Source of the DNA: Proteus terrae subsp. cibarius
Lineage (GTDB): Bacteria; Pseudomonadota; Gammaproteobacteria; Enterobacterales; Enterobacteriaceae
Assembly: GCF_011045835.1 (NCBI RefSeq)
Contig: NZ_CP047349.1
Location: forward strand, 3,410,001-3,474,000
DNA: 64,000 nt
Reading direction: 5' to 3'
The stretch's first letter is position 1. Each line of letters opens with the position of its first letter. The notes under the pieces were generated by a model, which ran no database searches, was not told the DNA's origin, and saw only the letters and a list, made by a program, of their open reading frames with translations. Shown here piece after piece: positions 19,231 to 27,866 of the stretch. Position numbers and translations under genes: made by a program.

Positions 19231-19893
19231 CTAAAGAAGGCGACGATCAAATGCAGTTTGCCAGTCATCGGCGAATCTATTTACCGCATCATCCACAACC
19301 GGGGAACGAATAATAGAGTAAGCAAGCTCAATCGGTAATGTCACTGAAGAAGCGCCTGCTAATAAACAATCGACCACTTGTCGTGGTGTTTTAAAACTCG
19401 CTGCTAGGATTTTTGTGGGTAAATTATGCATAGTAATTAGAGTTTGTAACTCTTTTACCACTCTTACACCATCAGAGCCTTGTCTATCCATTCGATGCAC
19501 ATAAGGAGCAATATAGTCTGCACCTGCTAATGCCGCCATTAACCCTTGAGACACACTGTAAATTGCAGTGCCTAATACCAGCATATTTTTTTGCTTTAAT
19601 TGTTTAATAGCGACAAGCCCTGCTTCTGTAACAGGAATTTTAATCACGGTATTATCTGCAATATTTCCTATACGCAATGCTTCTTCAATCATGGTATCGA
19701 CATCACTGGCAATGACCTGTGCAAATACGCGGCCTTTACCGCCCATTGCTGCTTTTAATTCGGGTAACAGTATTTCAATATCTTGTGCGGATTTAGCAAT
19801 AATAGACGGATTGGTGGTGACACCTGCAATAGGAAGAACTTGAGAGAGTTTTCTGACTTCTTCGATATCCGCTGTATCTAAATATATTTCCAT
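19231..19893 (-). CDS. fsa: Fructose-6-phosphate aldolase (TalC/Fsa)
   Basis: This 220-residue class I aldolase belongs to the small transaldolase subfamily, the same length as E. coli FsaA/FsaB. It begins MEIYLDTADIEEVRKL, carries GVTTNPSIIAKS and has the Schiff-base lysine Lys85 in TVIKIPVTEAG. GTAIYSVSQGLMAALAGADYIAPYV and AASFKTPRQVVDCLLAGASSVTLP follow. It cleaves fructose 6-phosphate, or joins glyceraldehyde 3-phosphate with dihydroxyacetone. The gene is alone, with a terminator-like hairpin upstream that belongs to the preceding unit. FsaA and FsaB cannot be told apart with confidence. Confidence 0.92.
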   Translation of the reverse strand: MEIYLDTADIEEVRKLSQVLPIAGVTTNPSIIAKSAQDIEILLPELKAAMGGKGRVFAQVIASDVDTMIEEALRIGNIADNTVIKIPVTEAGLVAIKQLKQKNMLVLGTAIYSVSQGLMAALAGADYIAPYVHRMDRQGSDGVRVVKELQTLITMHNLPTKILAASFKTPRQVVDCLLAGASSVTLPIELAYSIIRSPVVDDAVNRFADDWQTAFDRRLL

Positions 19894-19991
19894 AATCGCG
19901 CCTCAATAATGTTGGTTTTTAAGCTAAATAATTATAGGTATAACGTAAAAAGTAGCATTGTGCGCGATGGATTTCTAGTGGTTCCAATAAA

Positions 19992-20017
19992 AATAGCGCC
20001 CGAGTAAAGGCGCTATT
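19992..20017 (-). terminator. Terminator downstream of the chitin-binding protein gene
   Basis: Nine-base complementary arms around the GGCGC core have an 8-nt loop. Read on the minus strand, the stem is followed by TTTTTATT, giving a normal intrinsic terminator. It lies 170 bp past the LPMO stop and 99 bp before the aldolase start. Confidence 0.75.
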
Positions 20018-20185
20018 AATTAAATAACGATAATAAATAGTCATGTTTTTTATTTAATAAAAGACATTAGCACTGTTCCAAATTTATAATTCGGATTTAT
20101 GATCTATTTATAATTTAAAAATAAATAAGATTGAGTACAATGCCATTATTAATATTAAATAATTTCTTCTATTACGTTAAATTGA

Positions 20186-20797
20186 TTATTTTTTAAAGTC
20201 AGCATCAATGACTTGATAAAATGCATTGCCTGTATCTGCAATATTCCAAACACCTAAAATAACCTGATAACCTGAACGCTCTGGTATATTACAATTTAAT
20301 TTTACGGTTTCTGTTGGTATTTTCCCATTATCATCTTGTTGACAAAATGGTGTTAAATCAAAAGCAGCACGAGTCAGTGGTTTATTTACATCCCACTCTG
20401 GTTTGGTAATAAAGAATTGCCATGAAGCTGTACTGTGTTTAGCGGTTAATGTCCATTTAAAGGTATTTTCTCCACTTTTCATTACTACTTTATGCCAGCG
20501 ATCAGCACTTTGTTCATTTAAAGCAGAAAAAGCGTCTTTTCCACCACTGGCAATTTGACCATCAGCAGGCCCGCCATTAGGAAATCCTTTTTTCCCTTCA
20601 ATTGATTGAGGTTCATACTGTATTGGACCACAATCTTTATTTAAATTTTTCCCTTTTGCTGAACAAAGAAAAGCTCTACTGGGAGGGACATCAATATAGC
20701 CATGTTTTAACGTCACATCAGCTGACGCTGTTGAAATAAAACCCGCTGATGATAATAATAATGTTGCAGTGAATACCATAAGTTTATTTTTCTTCAT
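20186..20797 (-). CDS. AA10 lytic polysaccharide monooxygenase / chitin-binding protein
   Basis: This 203-residue secreted protein is of the CBP21/Lmo2467 type. It has a signal peptide (residues 1-26, ending TASA), then HGYIDVPPSRAFLC, YEPQSIEGKKGFP, GPADGQIASGG, WTLTAKHSTASWQFFITK and GVWNIADTGNAFYQVID. His32 and His121 would form the copper histidine brace, with Phe193 axial. AA10 enzymes oxidise chitin or cellulose, and homologues aid adhesion to mucin or GlcNAc glycans. The odd point is that the predicted signal peptidase site leaves DVTLK before His32, whereas active LPMOs need histidine as residue 1. It is a single gene with its own terminator. Confidence 0.92.
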   Translation of the reverse strand: MKKNKLMVFTATLLLSSAGFISTASADVTLKHGYIDVPPSRAFLCSAKGKNLNKDCGPIQYEPQSIEGKKGFPNGGPADGQIASGGKDAFSALNEQSADRWHKVVMKSGENTFKWTLTAKHSTASWQFFITKPEWDVNKPLTRAAFDLTPFCQQDDNGKIPTETVKLNCNIPERSGYQVILGVWNIADTGNAFYQVIDADFKK

Positions 20798-21116
20798 AAT
20801 AAAGCCTCATAATTATTAATAAGTGTTTTTAAATATAATGATTGCATCAATCACAATATATACTAGTCAAAAAAAGATAATTAAATATTGATTTATTTAT
20901 ATTTGTGAGCAATATCGCTATTTAATTTAATATTAAAATGGAACTAACACGGTAATTTAATATTTATTAGATGATGATATTTTACTGGAATAATAAATAA
21001 AAATAATTTCTTAATATTATTAAAAATAAAGTCGCAAATAAACACTTAAATAGAATATTTACGAACTGCTTAATTATTAAGATAAATTTTATTATAAAAA
21101 ATCTTACAATAAAAAG
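20798..21116. other. Intergenic region, LPMO gene to recX-like gene
   Basis: This is about 320 bp of very AT-rich DNA with no gene or clear signal. It should hold the promoter of the LPMO gene and the end of the recX-like transcript. I see no operator-like repeat. Confidence 0.4.
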
Positions 21117-21572
21117 TTAAAACAGCGCATTGATATAATCAGAGGTAAATCCACGATATTGTAGATAGCGAATTTGCTTGGCTCTCTCTTTAAAGTCTTT
21201 GGGTTTAGCTGTACCGAATTTTTTTTCTTTAAGATCTTGGCAAAGTGCGTACCAATCAGTATCTGTTTCTTCTAATACGCGTTCAATAATTTCGCTAGGA
21301 AATCCTTTTAGTCGTAACTCTTGGCGAATACGTAACGGCCCATAGGATTTATTTAAATAACTACGAAAGAAACTATAAATAGTTCGATTGTCATCGAGAT
21401 ACTGGCTTTCAAGTAAACGTTCGATCACTTGAGGCAAACATTCGGGAGCCGTCGGTGAATCTTTCTCAGTTTCGCGAATTCGGCGTTCGATTCGACGTTG
21501 TAGTTCACTTGTACTGTAATCACGACGAGACAGCATAAAAATAGCGTACTGATAAAGCTCTTGATAGGTCAT
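21117..21572 (-). CDS. recX: RecX-family regulatory protein
   Basis: This 151-residue all-helical protein of the RecX type (E. coli 166) begins with AIFMLSRRDYSTSELQRRIERR, where a conserved R-x-ySxxEL motif is recognisable. QYLDDNRTIYSFFRSYLNKSYGPLRIRQELRLKGF follows, and it ends RYLQYRGFTSDYINALF. RecX binds the RecA filament and limits recombinase activity. No recA lies next to it, so this is either a relocated recX or a second family member. The gene is monocistronic by its long flanks. Confidence 0.8.
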   Translation of the reverse strand: MTYQELYQYAIFMLSRRDYSTSELQRRIERRIRETEKDSPTAPECLPQVIERLLESQYLDDNRTIYSFFRSYLNKSYGPLRIRQELRLKGFPSEIIERVLEETDTDWYALCQDLKEKKFGTAKPKDFKERAKQIRYLQYRGFTSDYINALF

Positions 21573-21928
21573 AACGTTCCTTTATTAAAAGAGTCCATAT
21601 AAAACGACTATTATCTTAACGGTTTATCACCGAAATAGCTTATTTCAGTGTTAATTTCATCAGTAATATCGAGAGAAATAAAACAATAATAATTAAAAGA
21701 AGAGTTACTATTCTCTTTTAGAATTTTAATCGACCAGTTTTATTGAGATTTTCTTAGGGAAAATAGGGGTATTAACTTAATAATCCCTTAATAATACTAC
21801 AATAATGCGAAATACAAGCATCAATTACTGTATATCGCACTTATAGCTGGTGACCATCTATTAGAAAAAGATTAAAATTTCCGGCTACTCTTTTACTACT
21901 TACTTTTTTAATTTTCTGTGGGTTATGT
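21573..21928. other. Divergent spacer, recX-like gene and outer-membrane operon
   Basis: This is 356 bp between divergent genes. A 10-bp hairpin with one wobble pair and a 3-nt loop lies at 21628-21650, but without a T-run. Nothing else stands out. The promoters of both units must be here, though I cannot place them with confidence. Confidence 0.45.
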
Positions 21929-22918
21929 ATGAACTTTTCCAATTTAAATAAGGTGGTGTTGACCGCCTCCCTTCTTGCGACTGGCTTCTCTTATGCGGAT
22001 AGCGATCGTCCACTGTTGTCTTTAAGTGTTAGCCAATCTGGTGGTACTGCTTTAAATAATGAAGGTTCATTAGATACTCGTACCCCAGCAAGCCAATCTC
22101 GTGTTTTACCCATTTGGGGCGATGAAGCTCGTTCCCGTGGTTATGATATTCCAGAGCCTTTTGGTGCTAGCTATAGTTATATGAATCTACGCCAAGATAT
22201 TATTGTAGATAAGATCGGTTTTATCATGCCAGCAAACCCAGAAACAGCAAAAGCACTAAAAATAGATGCAGGTCATACTCGTGAAAAAAGTGAAACCCAT
22301 ATGCTAAAACTGGATAGTTGGGTCTTTCCATTTTTGAATGTTTATGGGCTATATGGAAAAACTAAAGGAACCTCCAATACTATACTAGCAGGCGGTAGTT
22401 TGGGTCCTATCCCATTAGATTTTCTACTTAAAGATAAGCCTTTTAAATTAGATTTTGAAGGTAAAACTTATGGTGCAGGCTTTACTTTAGCGGGTGGCTA
22501 TAACCAATTCTTTACTACTTTTGACTTAAACTATACCAAAACAAATCTAGATATCTTAGACGGTGATATTAAAGCGTTAATAATCTCACCTCGTGTAGGT
22601 TATGAGTTTGTTTTTGAGCCTTTAATATCAGGCCAAGGTAATACTAAATTGCAAATTTGGACAGGTGCAATGTATCAAGATATTACCCAACGCTTTAAAG
22701 GGAATATTAATGGTTTAAATCTCCCACCAGATTTTGCTGGTTTTATTGAAGAAATGGGTGATCCTAATATGAAATTCGATGTTGAACAGCATCTTGCCCA
22801 TAAATGGAACCAAACTGTAGGTGCGCGTTTAGAAGTGACTCGTAATTTTAATGTGATCACTGAGCTTGGTTTCAACAACCGTAATAGCTTCTTTGTTTCA
22901 GGTGAGTTCCGTTTTTAA
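21929..22918 (+). CDS. Putative outer-membrane beta-barrel protein
   Basis: This 329-residue exported protein has a signal peptide at about residues 1-23, ending FSYA. It has no family motif I can name. The mature part has alternating hydrophobic strands, several Gly/aromatic-rich segments, such as SWVFPFLNVYGLYGKTKG and YGAGFTLAGGYNQFF, and a terminal Phe in FFVSGEFRF, typical of outer-membrane barrels recognised by BamA. It is the first of three genes joined by 1-bp overlaps (TAATG, then TGATG), so it is probably part of one envelope system with the following barrel and lipoprotein. Ligand and role are unknown. Confidence 0.75.
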   Translation: MNFSNLNKVVLTASLLATGFSYADSDRPLLSLSVSQSGGTALNNEGSLDTRTPASQSRVLPIWGDEARSRGYDIPEPFGASYSYMNLRQDIIVDKIGFIMPANPETAKALKIDAGHTREKSETHMLKLDSWVFPFLNVYGLYGKTKGTSNTILAGGSLGPIPLDFLLKDKPFKLDFEGKTYGAGFTLAGGYNQFFTTFDLNYTKTNLDILDGDIKALIISPRVGYEFVFEPLISGQGNTKLQIWTGAMYQDITQRFKGNINGLNLPPDFAGFIEEMGDPNMKFDVEQHLAHKWNQTVGARLEVTRNFNVITELGFNNRNSFFVSGEFRF

Positions 22919-24060
22919 TGGTTAAATACCCCTTTATTTTTGGGCTGGCATTTGCCAGCCTATTTATTTCGCATACAGCACAAGCTCAACTCTTTCCCGA
23001 TAGACAACAAATAGACCAATGGCTAGTTGGATTAGGGGGAGAAAATAACTTCGACCGCAGTAAAACTATTGACTGGGGCGTATTACCGGGCCCATTTTAT
23101 ACACCAGAACTTGAATTGGGTGTAGGTATCGCCCTTGTTGGTCTTTATCAAGCGGATAGTCGCCCTGATAGCAAAATCTCGTCTCTTTCGTTAAGTGGCT
23201 TTGGTTCATCAACTGGTGCTTTCGGTATGACCTTTAGCAACTACACTTATCTGGCTGATGATACATGGCGCTTTTATCTCACTGGAACACTAAATAATGT
23301 CCCCACTAATTATTGGGGAAAGGGTTATCACGAAGGGCGTGTAAAAGATCATTTCGGCGAATTTCGCTCTCAAGAATTGCGTCTAATTCCCACTTTATTG
23401 CGCCAAATTACCAAAAACACCTATATAGGATTAGGGTGGGATTACTCCAACCTACAAGCCGCGGCTCCAGATGCTCCCTTCAAAAACTATATGAATGCAC
23501 GTAATTTACCTTTGCGTTCAACCAGTTCGGGATTAACGGCTCGCTTTACTTATGATAGTCGTGACTTTTTGCCTAATGCTTATCAAGGTCAGGCTTTTGA
23601 TATCAGCTATACCCATTATTCACCGGATACGGGCAGTAATAATCGTTTTAATGCGACGCAGATACAATATAACTACTATTATCCTTTAAGTGATAATGCG
23701 GTATTAGCATTTGATAATTATGCTCGTTTTACATCAGGTGATGTGCCTTGGAGCCAATTATCTAAACTCAGTAATGGTCACCAAATGCGAGGCTATTATG
23801 AAGGGCGATATCAAGATAATCATGTGTTTTCAACCCAATTAGAATACCGCCAAAAACTCGATTGGCGTCATGGCATTGCACTTTGGGTTGGTGGTGGTAC
23901 GTTAAGCGACCAAGCGCGTGATTTAGGTAAAAGCCATTGGCTACCGAGTGTCGGTGTGGGTTATCGATTTGAATTTAAACCACGTATGAATGTGCGCCTC
24001 GATTTTGGTATAGGTAAAGAAAGTACAGGATTCTATTTTCAAGTAGGTGAAGCATTTTGA
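22918..24060 (+). CDS. BamA/TamA (Omp85 surface-antigen) family barrel without POTRA domains
   Basis: This 380-residue protein has a signal peptide (to about residue 23, TAQA). Nearly all of the mature part looks like a barrel. Features of the Omp85/bacterial surface-antigen domain are the TARFTYDSRDFLPNAYQG strand, a MRGYYEGRYQDN loop at the place of the conserved VRGF/Y loop, MNVRLDFGIGKES and a terminal Phe. No POTRA repeats precede the barrel, unlike BamA or TamA. It overlaps the previous stop by 1 bp, with AGGTGAG upstream as ribosome binding site, and is coupled to the lipoprotein gene after it. Function is unknown. Confidence 0.75.
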   Translation: MVKYPFIFGLAFASLFISHTAQAQLFPDRQQIDQWLVGLGGENNFDRSKTIDWGVLPGPFYTPELELGVGIALVGLYQADSRPDSKISSLSLSGFGSSTGAFGMTFSNYTYLADDTWRFYLTGTLNNVPTNYWGKGYHEGRVKDHFGEFRSQELRLIPTLLRQITKNTYIGLGWDYSNLQAAAPDAPFKNYMNARNLPLRSTSSGLTARFTYDSRDFLPNAYQGQAFDISYTHYSPDTGSNNRFNATQIQYNYYYPLSDNAVLAFDNYARFTSGDVPWSQLSKLSNGHQMRGYYEGRYQDNHVFSTQLEYRQKLDWRHGIALWVGGGTLSDQARDLGKSHWLPSVGVGYRFEFKPRMNVRLDFGIGKESTGFYFQVGEAF

Positions 24061-25214
24061 TGTTTAAGCGGTTTCTTTTTATCAACACCTTTGTCTTCTT
24101 CTTATTTATTGCAGGTTGCACTCAAGTCACTCCTGTAAAATCTCTGCATGCCAATCTTGATAGTGTTACCGATGAAGAAGCAACACAGCTTTGGCAAACC
24201 CCCACACCATTAACCGCACCCAACGGCTTAAGACCTTGTTGCGCCTTTGGTTACGACTTAAAAGTTAAAGCGTTCGAAATCCCTATTCCTTTTTATCGTA
24301 TTGATAACGTTGTTGAGGCCTCAGCATTGGGTAATCATCGTTATAACGACAGTTTTTGGTTAGGTGCAGGTGCAGTATTGGGCTTAGGAAGTGAAAAATC
24401 TGGCTTAATTTATTCTCATAAAGGGGGATTTCTTGATATCGCCCATATTCGTGATACGGCGGATTATACTTATTATCTTTTTAGCCATATCTACCCAAAA
24501 TTAGGGCAAGAGTGGACGCTAACGCTAAGTGATGAGTTGGCACAACGTAAAATCCACTTTAATACATTCACTCCACCTAAAAACGAATTAGAACGTTATA
24601 CCTTAAGTGCCTATCTTGCCGCACATCTCGGTTATCGCCTTGCGGTATGGCATGAAATTGCACAATGGTATGGTTTTCGTTCTGTTCCCGGTTTTTCAGA
24701 AGGTATTTCTGCATTTTCACCCGAAGATCTCTATTCCAACTTAATTGGGGCAAGGCTTTCTCTTACGCTTATCTTAAAGGGTCATGCCACCAGCCTTGAA
24801 CAATATAATCAATCAATGCAAGGTATTATTCCCTCTGCGCTCTACCAATTAGAAGCTCAACCTCGCCAATTAACGCAACAATGGTTTGATGTGATTGATG
24901 GGCAATGGTGGGATAGTCAGCAACGTGTACCTGATAAATTCTTAGTTTTATTGCGTGATTATCATATCTCAGACCAACGGTATCCAGTGTTACCTTTCGA
25001 GGAAATAACGGCCCCTCACTACCTCACTTTACCTAGTGCTTATTCTGGTTACGTTTTAGAACAATTAGCAGAATTTCAGCTTTGGCCAACAAAGGAGATG
25101 GGAAATTTGCCTCATACCCAAACCTATTTAAGTGAAGCGGATTTTACTGATTTAACAGAAAAAGCGCGTGAAATTGATAATAAAACTAGACCAAAAACAA
25201 CAAAAATTGACTAA
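24060..25214 (+). CDS. DUF4056-type lipoprotein
   Basis: This 384-residue lipoprotein is translated from the ATG at 24060. A TTG three bases earlier is in frame but less likely. The lipobox LFIAGC gives Cys20 as the lipidated residue. The body matches what I recall of DUF4056 proteins: GLRPCCAFGYDLKVK, YSHKGGFLDIAHIRDTADYTYYL, and a metal-like WHEIAQWYGFRSVPGFSEGISAFSPEDLYSN. The HEIAQW segment looks like an HExxx metal motif, but no function is established. It ends the coupled trio of two barrels plus lipoprotein. The downstream 275 bp hold no gene. Confidence 0.72.
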   Translation: MFKRFLFINTFVFFLFIAGCTQVTPVKSLHANLDSVTDEEATQLWQTPTPLTAPNGLRPCCAFGYDLKVKAFEIPIPFYRIDNVVEASALGNHRYNDSFWLGAGAVLGLGSEKSGLIYSHKGGFLDIAHIRDTADYTYYLFSHIYPKLGQEWTLTLSDELAQRKIHFNTFTPPKNELERYTLSAYLAAHLGYRLAVWHEIAQWYGFRSVPGFSEGISAFSPEDLYSNLIGARLSLTLILKGHATSLEQYNQSMQGIIPSALYQLEAQPRQLTQQWFDVIDGQWWDSQQRVPDKFLVLLRDYHISDQRYPVLPFEEITAPHYLTLPSAYSGYVLEQLAEFQLWPTKEMGNLPHTQTYLSEADFTDLTEKAREIDNKTRPKTTKID

Positions 25215-25489
25215 ATAACCAACAAAATTGACACATTAAAAACGCTTAATTTTACTAAATTTAGGTTAAGTCATGTCTTTTTACATAAGATAAATTTAAG
25301 ATTGCGCCAAAAAAGCATTTTTTGTTAAAGGAGAAAAGCGATTATAAAACGTGGCTTTCCAGTAAACCTTATACATTTATTTAACAAATCACTCGTAGTT
25401 ATCCTAATGTGAGACGATATTTTGTAGCTATGAAAAAAGTAATTTGCTAGTATTCGTTCGATTTTTATCCAGTTAAACGAGGAGAAGCA

Positions 25490-26284
25490 ATGCCCTCTCA
25501 ATTGATGAGGACAAGTGCCGTCTTCGCTTTCTTGATTTCACTACTATTTACTGGTGTAAGTTTTGCTTCAACCAGTACCAGCAGTTCCCAGATACTGCAG
25601 GCGTATTCTTTCAAAAACACGTCAACACCGTTGCCAGATTTGAAAAGATACCCTTCGGGAACACAGCGTAAGAAAGCGTTTTTAAATGTCATAGTTCCTA
25701 TTATTGATAATATTAATAATAAGATAATGAGAGATCGTGAGTGGTTAACTGCTCAACGTAAAGCCCAGCACTGGGGCAGCGCAGATTTAAAAAAACTGCG
25801 TGAAATCTGTCAATACTATGGCGTCACATGTACCAGCCCCAAAAAAGTAAATTGGGATTCGTTATTAACTCGCGTTGACATTATTCCGACACACTTTGTC
25901 GCAACGCAAGCTGCAACGGAATCTGGCTGGGGAACATCGAAGTTGGCACAACAAAATAATAATCTATTCGGTATGCGATGTGGGAGTCAGTCTTGCAATA
26001 ACGTTCCAGGGAAAACCAAAGGCTATGCAGCCTACCCTGATATTGAAGGCTCAGTGATTGCTTATATGCGTAATCTTAATACGCACCGCGCCTATAATTC
26101 ATTGCGCTCCTCAAGAGCACAGCAAAGAATGACGCAGCAACAACTCGACTCTCGCCAGTTAATCACTGACTTGAAAGGTTACTCAGAATTGGGTTCAAGT
26201 TATAACGATTATCTGACCGAAATGTTCGACTCAAATAAAAAGCTGATTACTCAAGTTCAGTTGCAGTCGAAACAAGATAGTTAA
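25490..26284 (+). CDS. bax: Bax, glucosaminidase-domain protein
   Basis: This 264-residue exported protein resembles E. coli Bax (274 residues). It has a signal peptide ending near VSFAST and a C-terminal beta-N-acetylglucosaminidase (FlgJ/LytG-like) domain. PTHFVATQAATESGWGTSKLAQQNNNLFGM holds Glu144, the likely catalytic acid. GYAAYPDIEGSVIAYMRNLNTH and the C-terminal ELGSSYNDYLTEMF follow. It should cleave GlcNAc-MurNAc bonds in peptidoglycan. AGGAGAA before the ATG is a strong ribosome binding site. A strong terminator follows, so it is separate from the O-acetylation genes next to it. Confidence 0.88.
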   Translation: MPSQLMRTSAVFAFLISLLFTGVSFASTSTSSSQILQAYSFKNTSTPLPDLKRYPSGTQRKKAFLNVIVPIIDNINNKIMRDREWLTAQRKAQHWGSADLKKLREICQYYGVTCTSPKKVNWDSLLTRVDIIPTHFVATQAATESGWGTSKLAQQNNNLFGMRCGSQSCNNVPGKTKGYAAYPDIEGSVIAYMRNLNTHRAYNSLRSSRAQQRMTQQQLDSRQLITDLKGYSELGSSYNDYLTEMFDSNKKLITQVQLQSKQDS

Positions 26285-26308
26285 GCCTTTACAGGCTTTC
26301 ATCTGACA

Positions 26309-26344
26309 AAAAGCCACTTTTCTTTCTAGAGAAAAGTGGCTTTT
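26309..26344 (+). terminator. Terminator after bax
   Basis: A 14-bp perfect stem whose 3' arm ends in TTTT, followed by ATTTAT, lies 25 bp after the bax stop. It separates bax from the MBOAT gene. Confidence 0.85.
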
Positions 26345-26447
26345 ATTTATCACAAGATAATCTTTTGATTGAAAGCCTGCTTAGAATTCATAATATATGG
26401 GGTAACACATTTGGTATGACTTTTAAATCACACCCTTAGAGCCCTTT

Positions 26448-27866
26448 ATGAATTTTTTTTCATTCGAGTTTCTCGGAGCCTTTGTTAGTTTTTTTGTTCT
26501 ATACTGGCTCTTCCAAAAGCATATTAAGATCCAAAATATCTTACTGATAACAGTAAGTTACGCTTTTCTTTTTTATGCGGATTATCGTCCTGCGATTATC
26601 TTATTAAGTTACACTCTCTTTATTTATTTACTGGCGAATATATTAACTAAGTACACATCTTCTAAAGTCATATACTGGCTATTAGGATTATTAGTTGCGA
26701 TCTATTTTACTGCCTTTAAATATTACTCATTCTTCCAAGAAACGCTGACACAAGCATTCCAACAATGGGGGCTCAGTATTGAGTTGCCTCTTATTGAATT
26801 GCTTGCGCCATTAGGGCTCTCTTTCTATATTTTCCATTCGGTTAGTTACGTGGTTTCTGTTTGCCGAAAAGAGATCCCTAAAGCACCGTTTTTGGATGTC
26901 GTTCTTTATTTATGCTTTTTCCCTAGCATAGTCGCGGGACCAATTAATCGCGCTAAAGAGTTTCTTCCACAAATTCAGGCTCCAACACGAAAAATCATTG
27001 ATTATAAAGGGGCGATAATGCTGATTGTTTTAGCTATCGCAAAACTCTTTTGGTTAAGTGGTTGGTTCTCAACAAACTATGTTGATCCGGTATTTAATGC
27101 GCCCGATTTAGCGCAAAGCGGACAAGTGCTGACGGCAATTTATGCCTATGCATGGCATATCTATTTCAATTTCTCTGGTTACACCAATCTTGTTACAGGT
27201 ATTGCCTTATTGCTGGGCTTTGTTGTCCCTCGCAACTTTAATGCGCCTTATTTAGCGATAAATTTAGCTGATTTCTGGCGTCGCTGGCACATCAGTTTAT
27301 CTACCTTTATTCGTGATTACGTCTATATTCCTTTAGGGGGTAATCGTAAAGGGGTGATTAGACAAAATTTTAATGCCTTTGCCGCGATGGTAATTTCCGG
27401 ATTATGGCACGGTGCTGCTATGACCTTTATTATTTGGGGTGCTATTCACGGGATTGGAGTCGTGTTATTAAATATTAAACACCGCCTCCTCCCAGCGAAG
27501 AAAAATGCCCCACCAAGCGCGTTATCGTCATTAAATATGTTGTTGTCATGGATAATCACTTTCCACTTTGTTTGCTTTGCTTGGATATTTTTCCGCAGTC
27601 AAACCGTGGGAGATGCTTTAGTTTTAATACAGCAACTCTTTAGTGTGGGTGCTTGGGCGTCATTACAAGCTGAAGGCTTAACCCTCTTTATGTTCTGGGG
27701 ACTTTTCTTACTTTACCCTTGCTTTGTCACATTAAGGGATATTGTGGCTCGTTTTGAGAAAAGAGTACCGTGGTATGTTTATCCACTACCACTTGCGTTG
27801 ATCCTCACAATTATTTTCATGTTGTCTCCAGATGGGGTGCCAGGATTTATTTATGCCAGCTTTTGA
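26448..27866 (+). CDS. patA: MBOAT-family membrane O-acetyltransferase (PatA/AlgI-like)
   Basis: This 472-residue, roughly 11-12-helix membrane-bound O-acyltransferase carries the AlgI/PatA hallmarks. They are LAPLGLSFYIFHSVSYV, FFPSIVAGPINRAKEFLPQ, ADFWRRWHISLSTFIRDYVYIPLGG and the catalytic-histidine block ISGLWHGAAMTFIIWGAIHG (His near residue 321). Such proteins bring acetyl groups from the cytoplasm to the periplasm. Two SGNH esterases/transferases overlap downstream, the arrangement of peptidoglycan O-acetylation (PatA with PatB). Proteus is well known for O-acetylated peptidoglycan, so that role is likely. Acetylation of an exopolysaccharide is an alternative. Confidence 0.85.
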   Translation: MNFFSFEFLGAFVSFFVLYWLFQKHIKIQNILLITVSYAFLFYADYRPAIILLSYTLFIYLLANILTKYTSSKVIYWLLGLLVAIYFTAFKYYSFFQETLTQAFQQWGLSIELPLIELLAPLGLSFYIFHSVSYVVSVCRKEIPKAPFLDVVLYLCFFPSIVAGPINRAKEFLPQIQAPTRKIIDYKGAIMLIVLAIAKLFWLSGWFSTNYVDPVFNAPDLAQSGQVLTAIYAYAWHIYFNFSGYTNLVTGIALLLGFVVPRNFNAPYLAINLADFWRRWHISLSTFIRDYVYIPLGGNRKGVIRQNFNAFAAMVISGLWHGAAMTFIIWGAIHGIGVVLLNIKHRLLPAKKNAPPSALSSLNMLLSWIITFHFVCFAWIFFRSQTVGDALVLIQQLFSVGAWASLQAEGLTLFMFWGLFLLYPCFVTLRDIVARFEKRVPWYVYPLPLALILTIIFMLSPDGVPGFIYASF

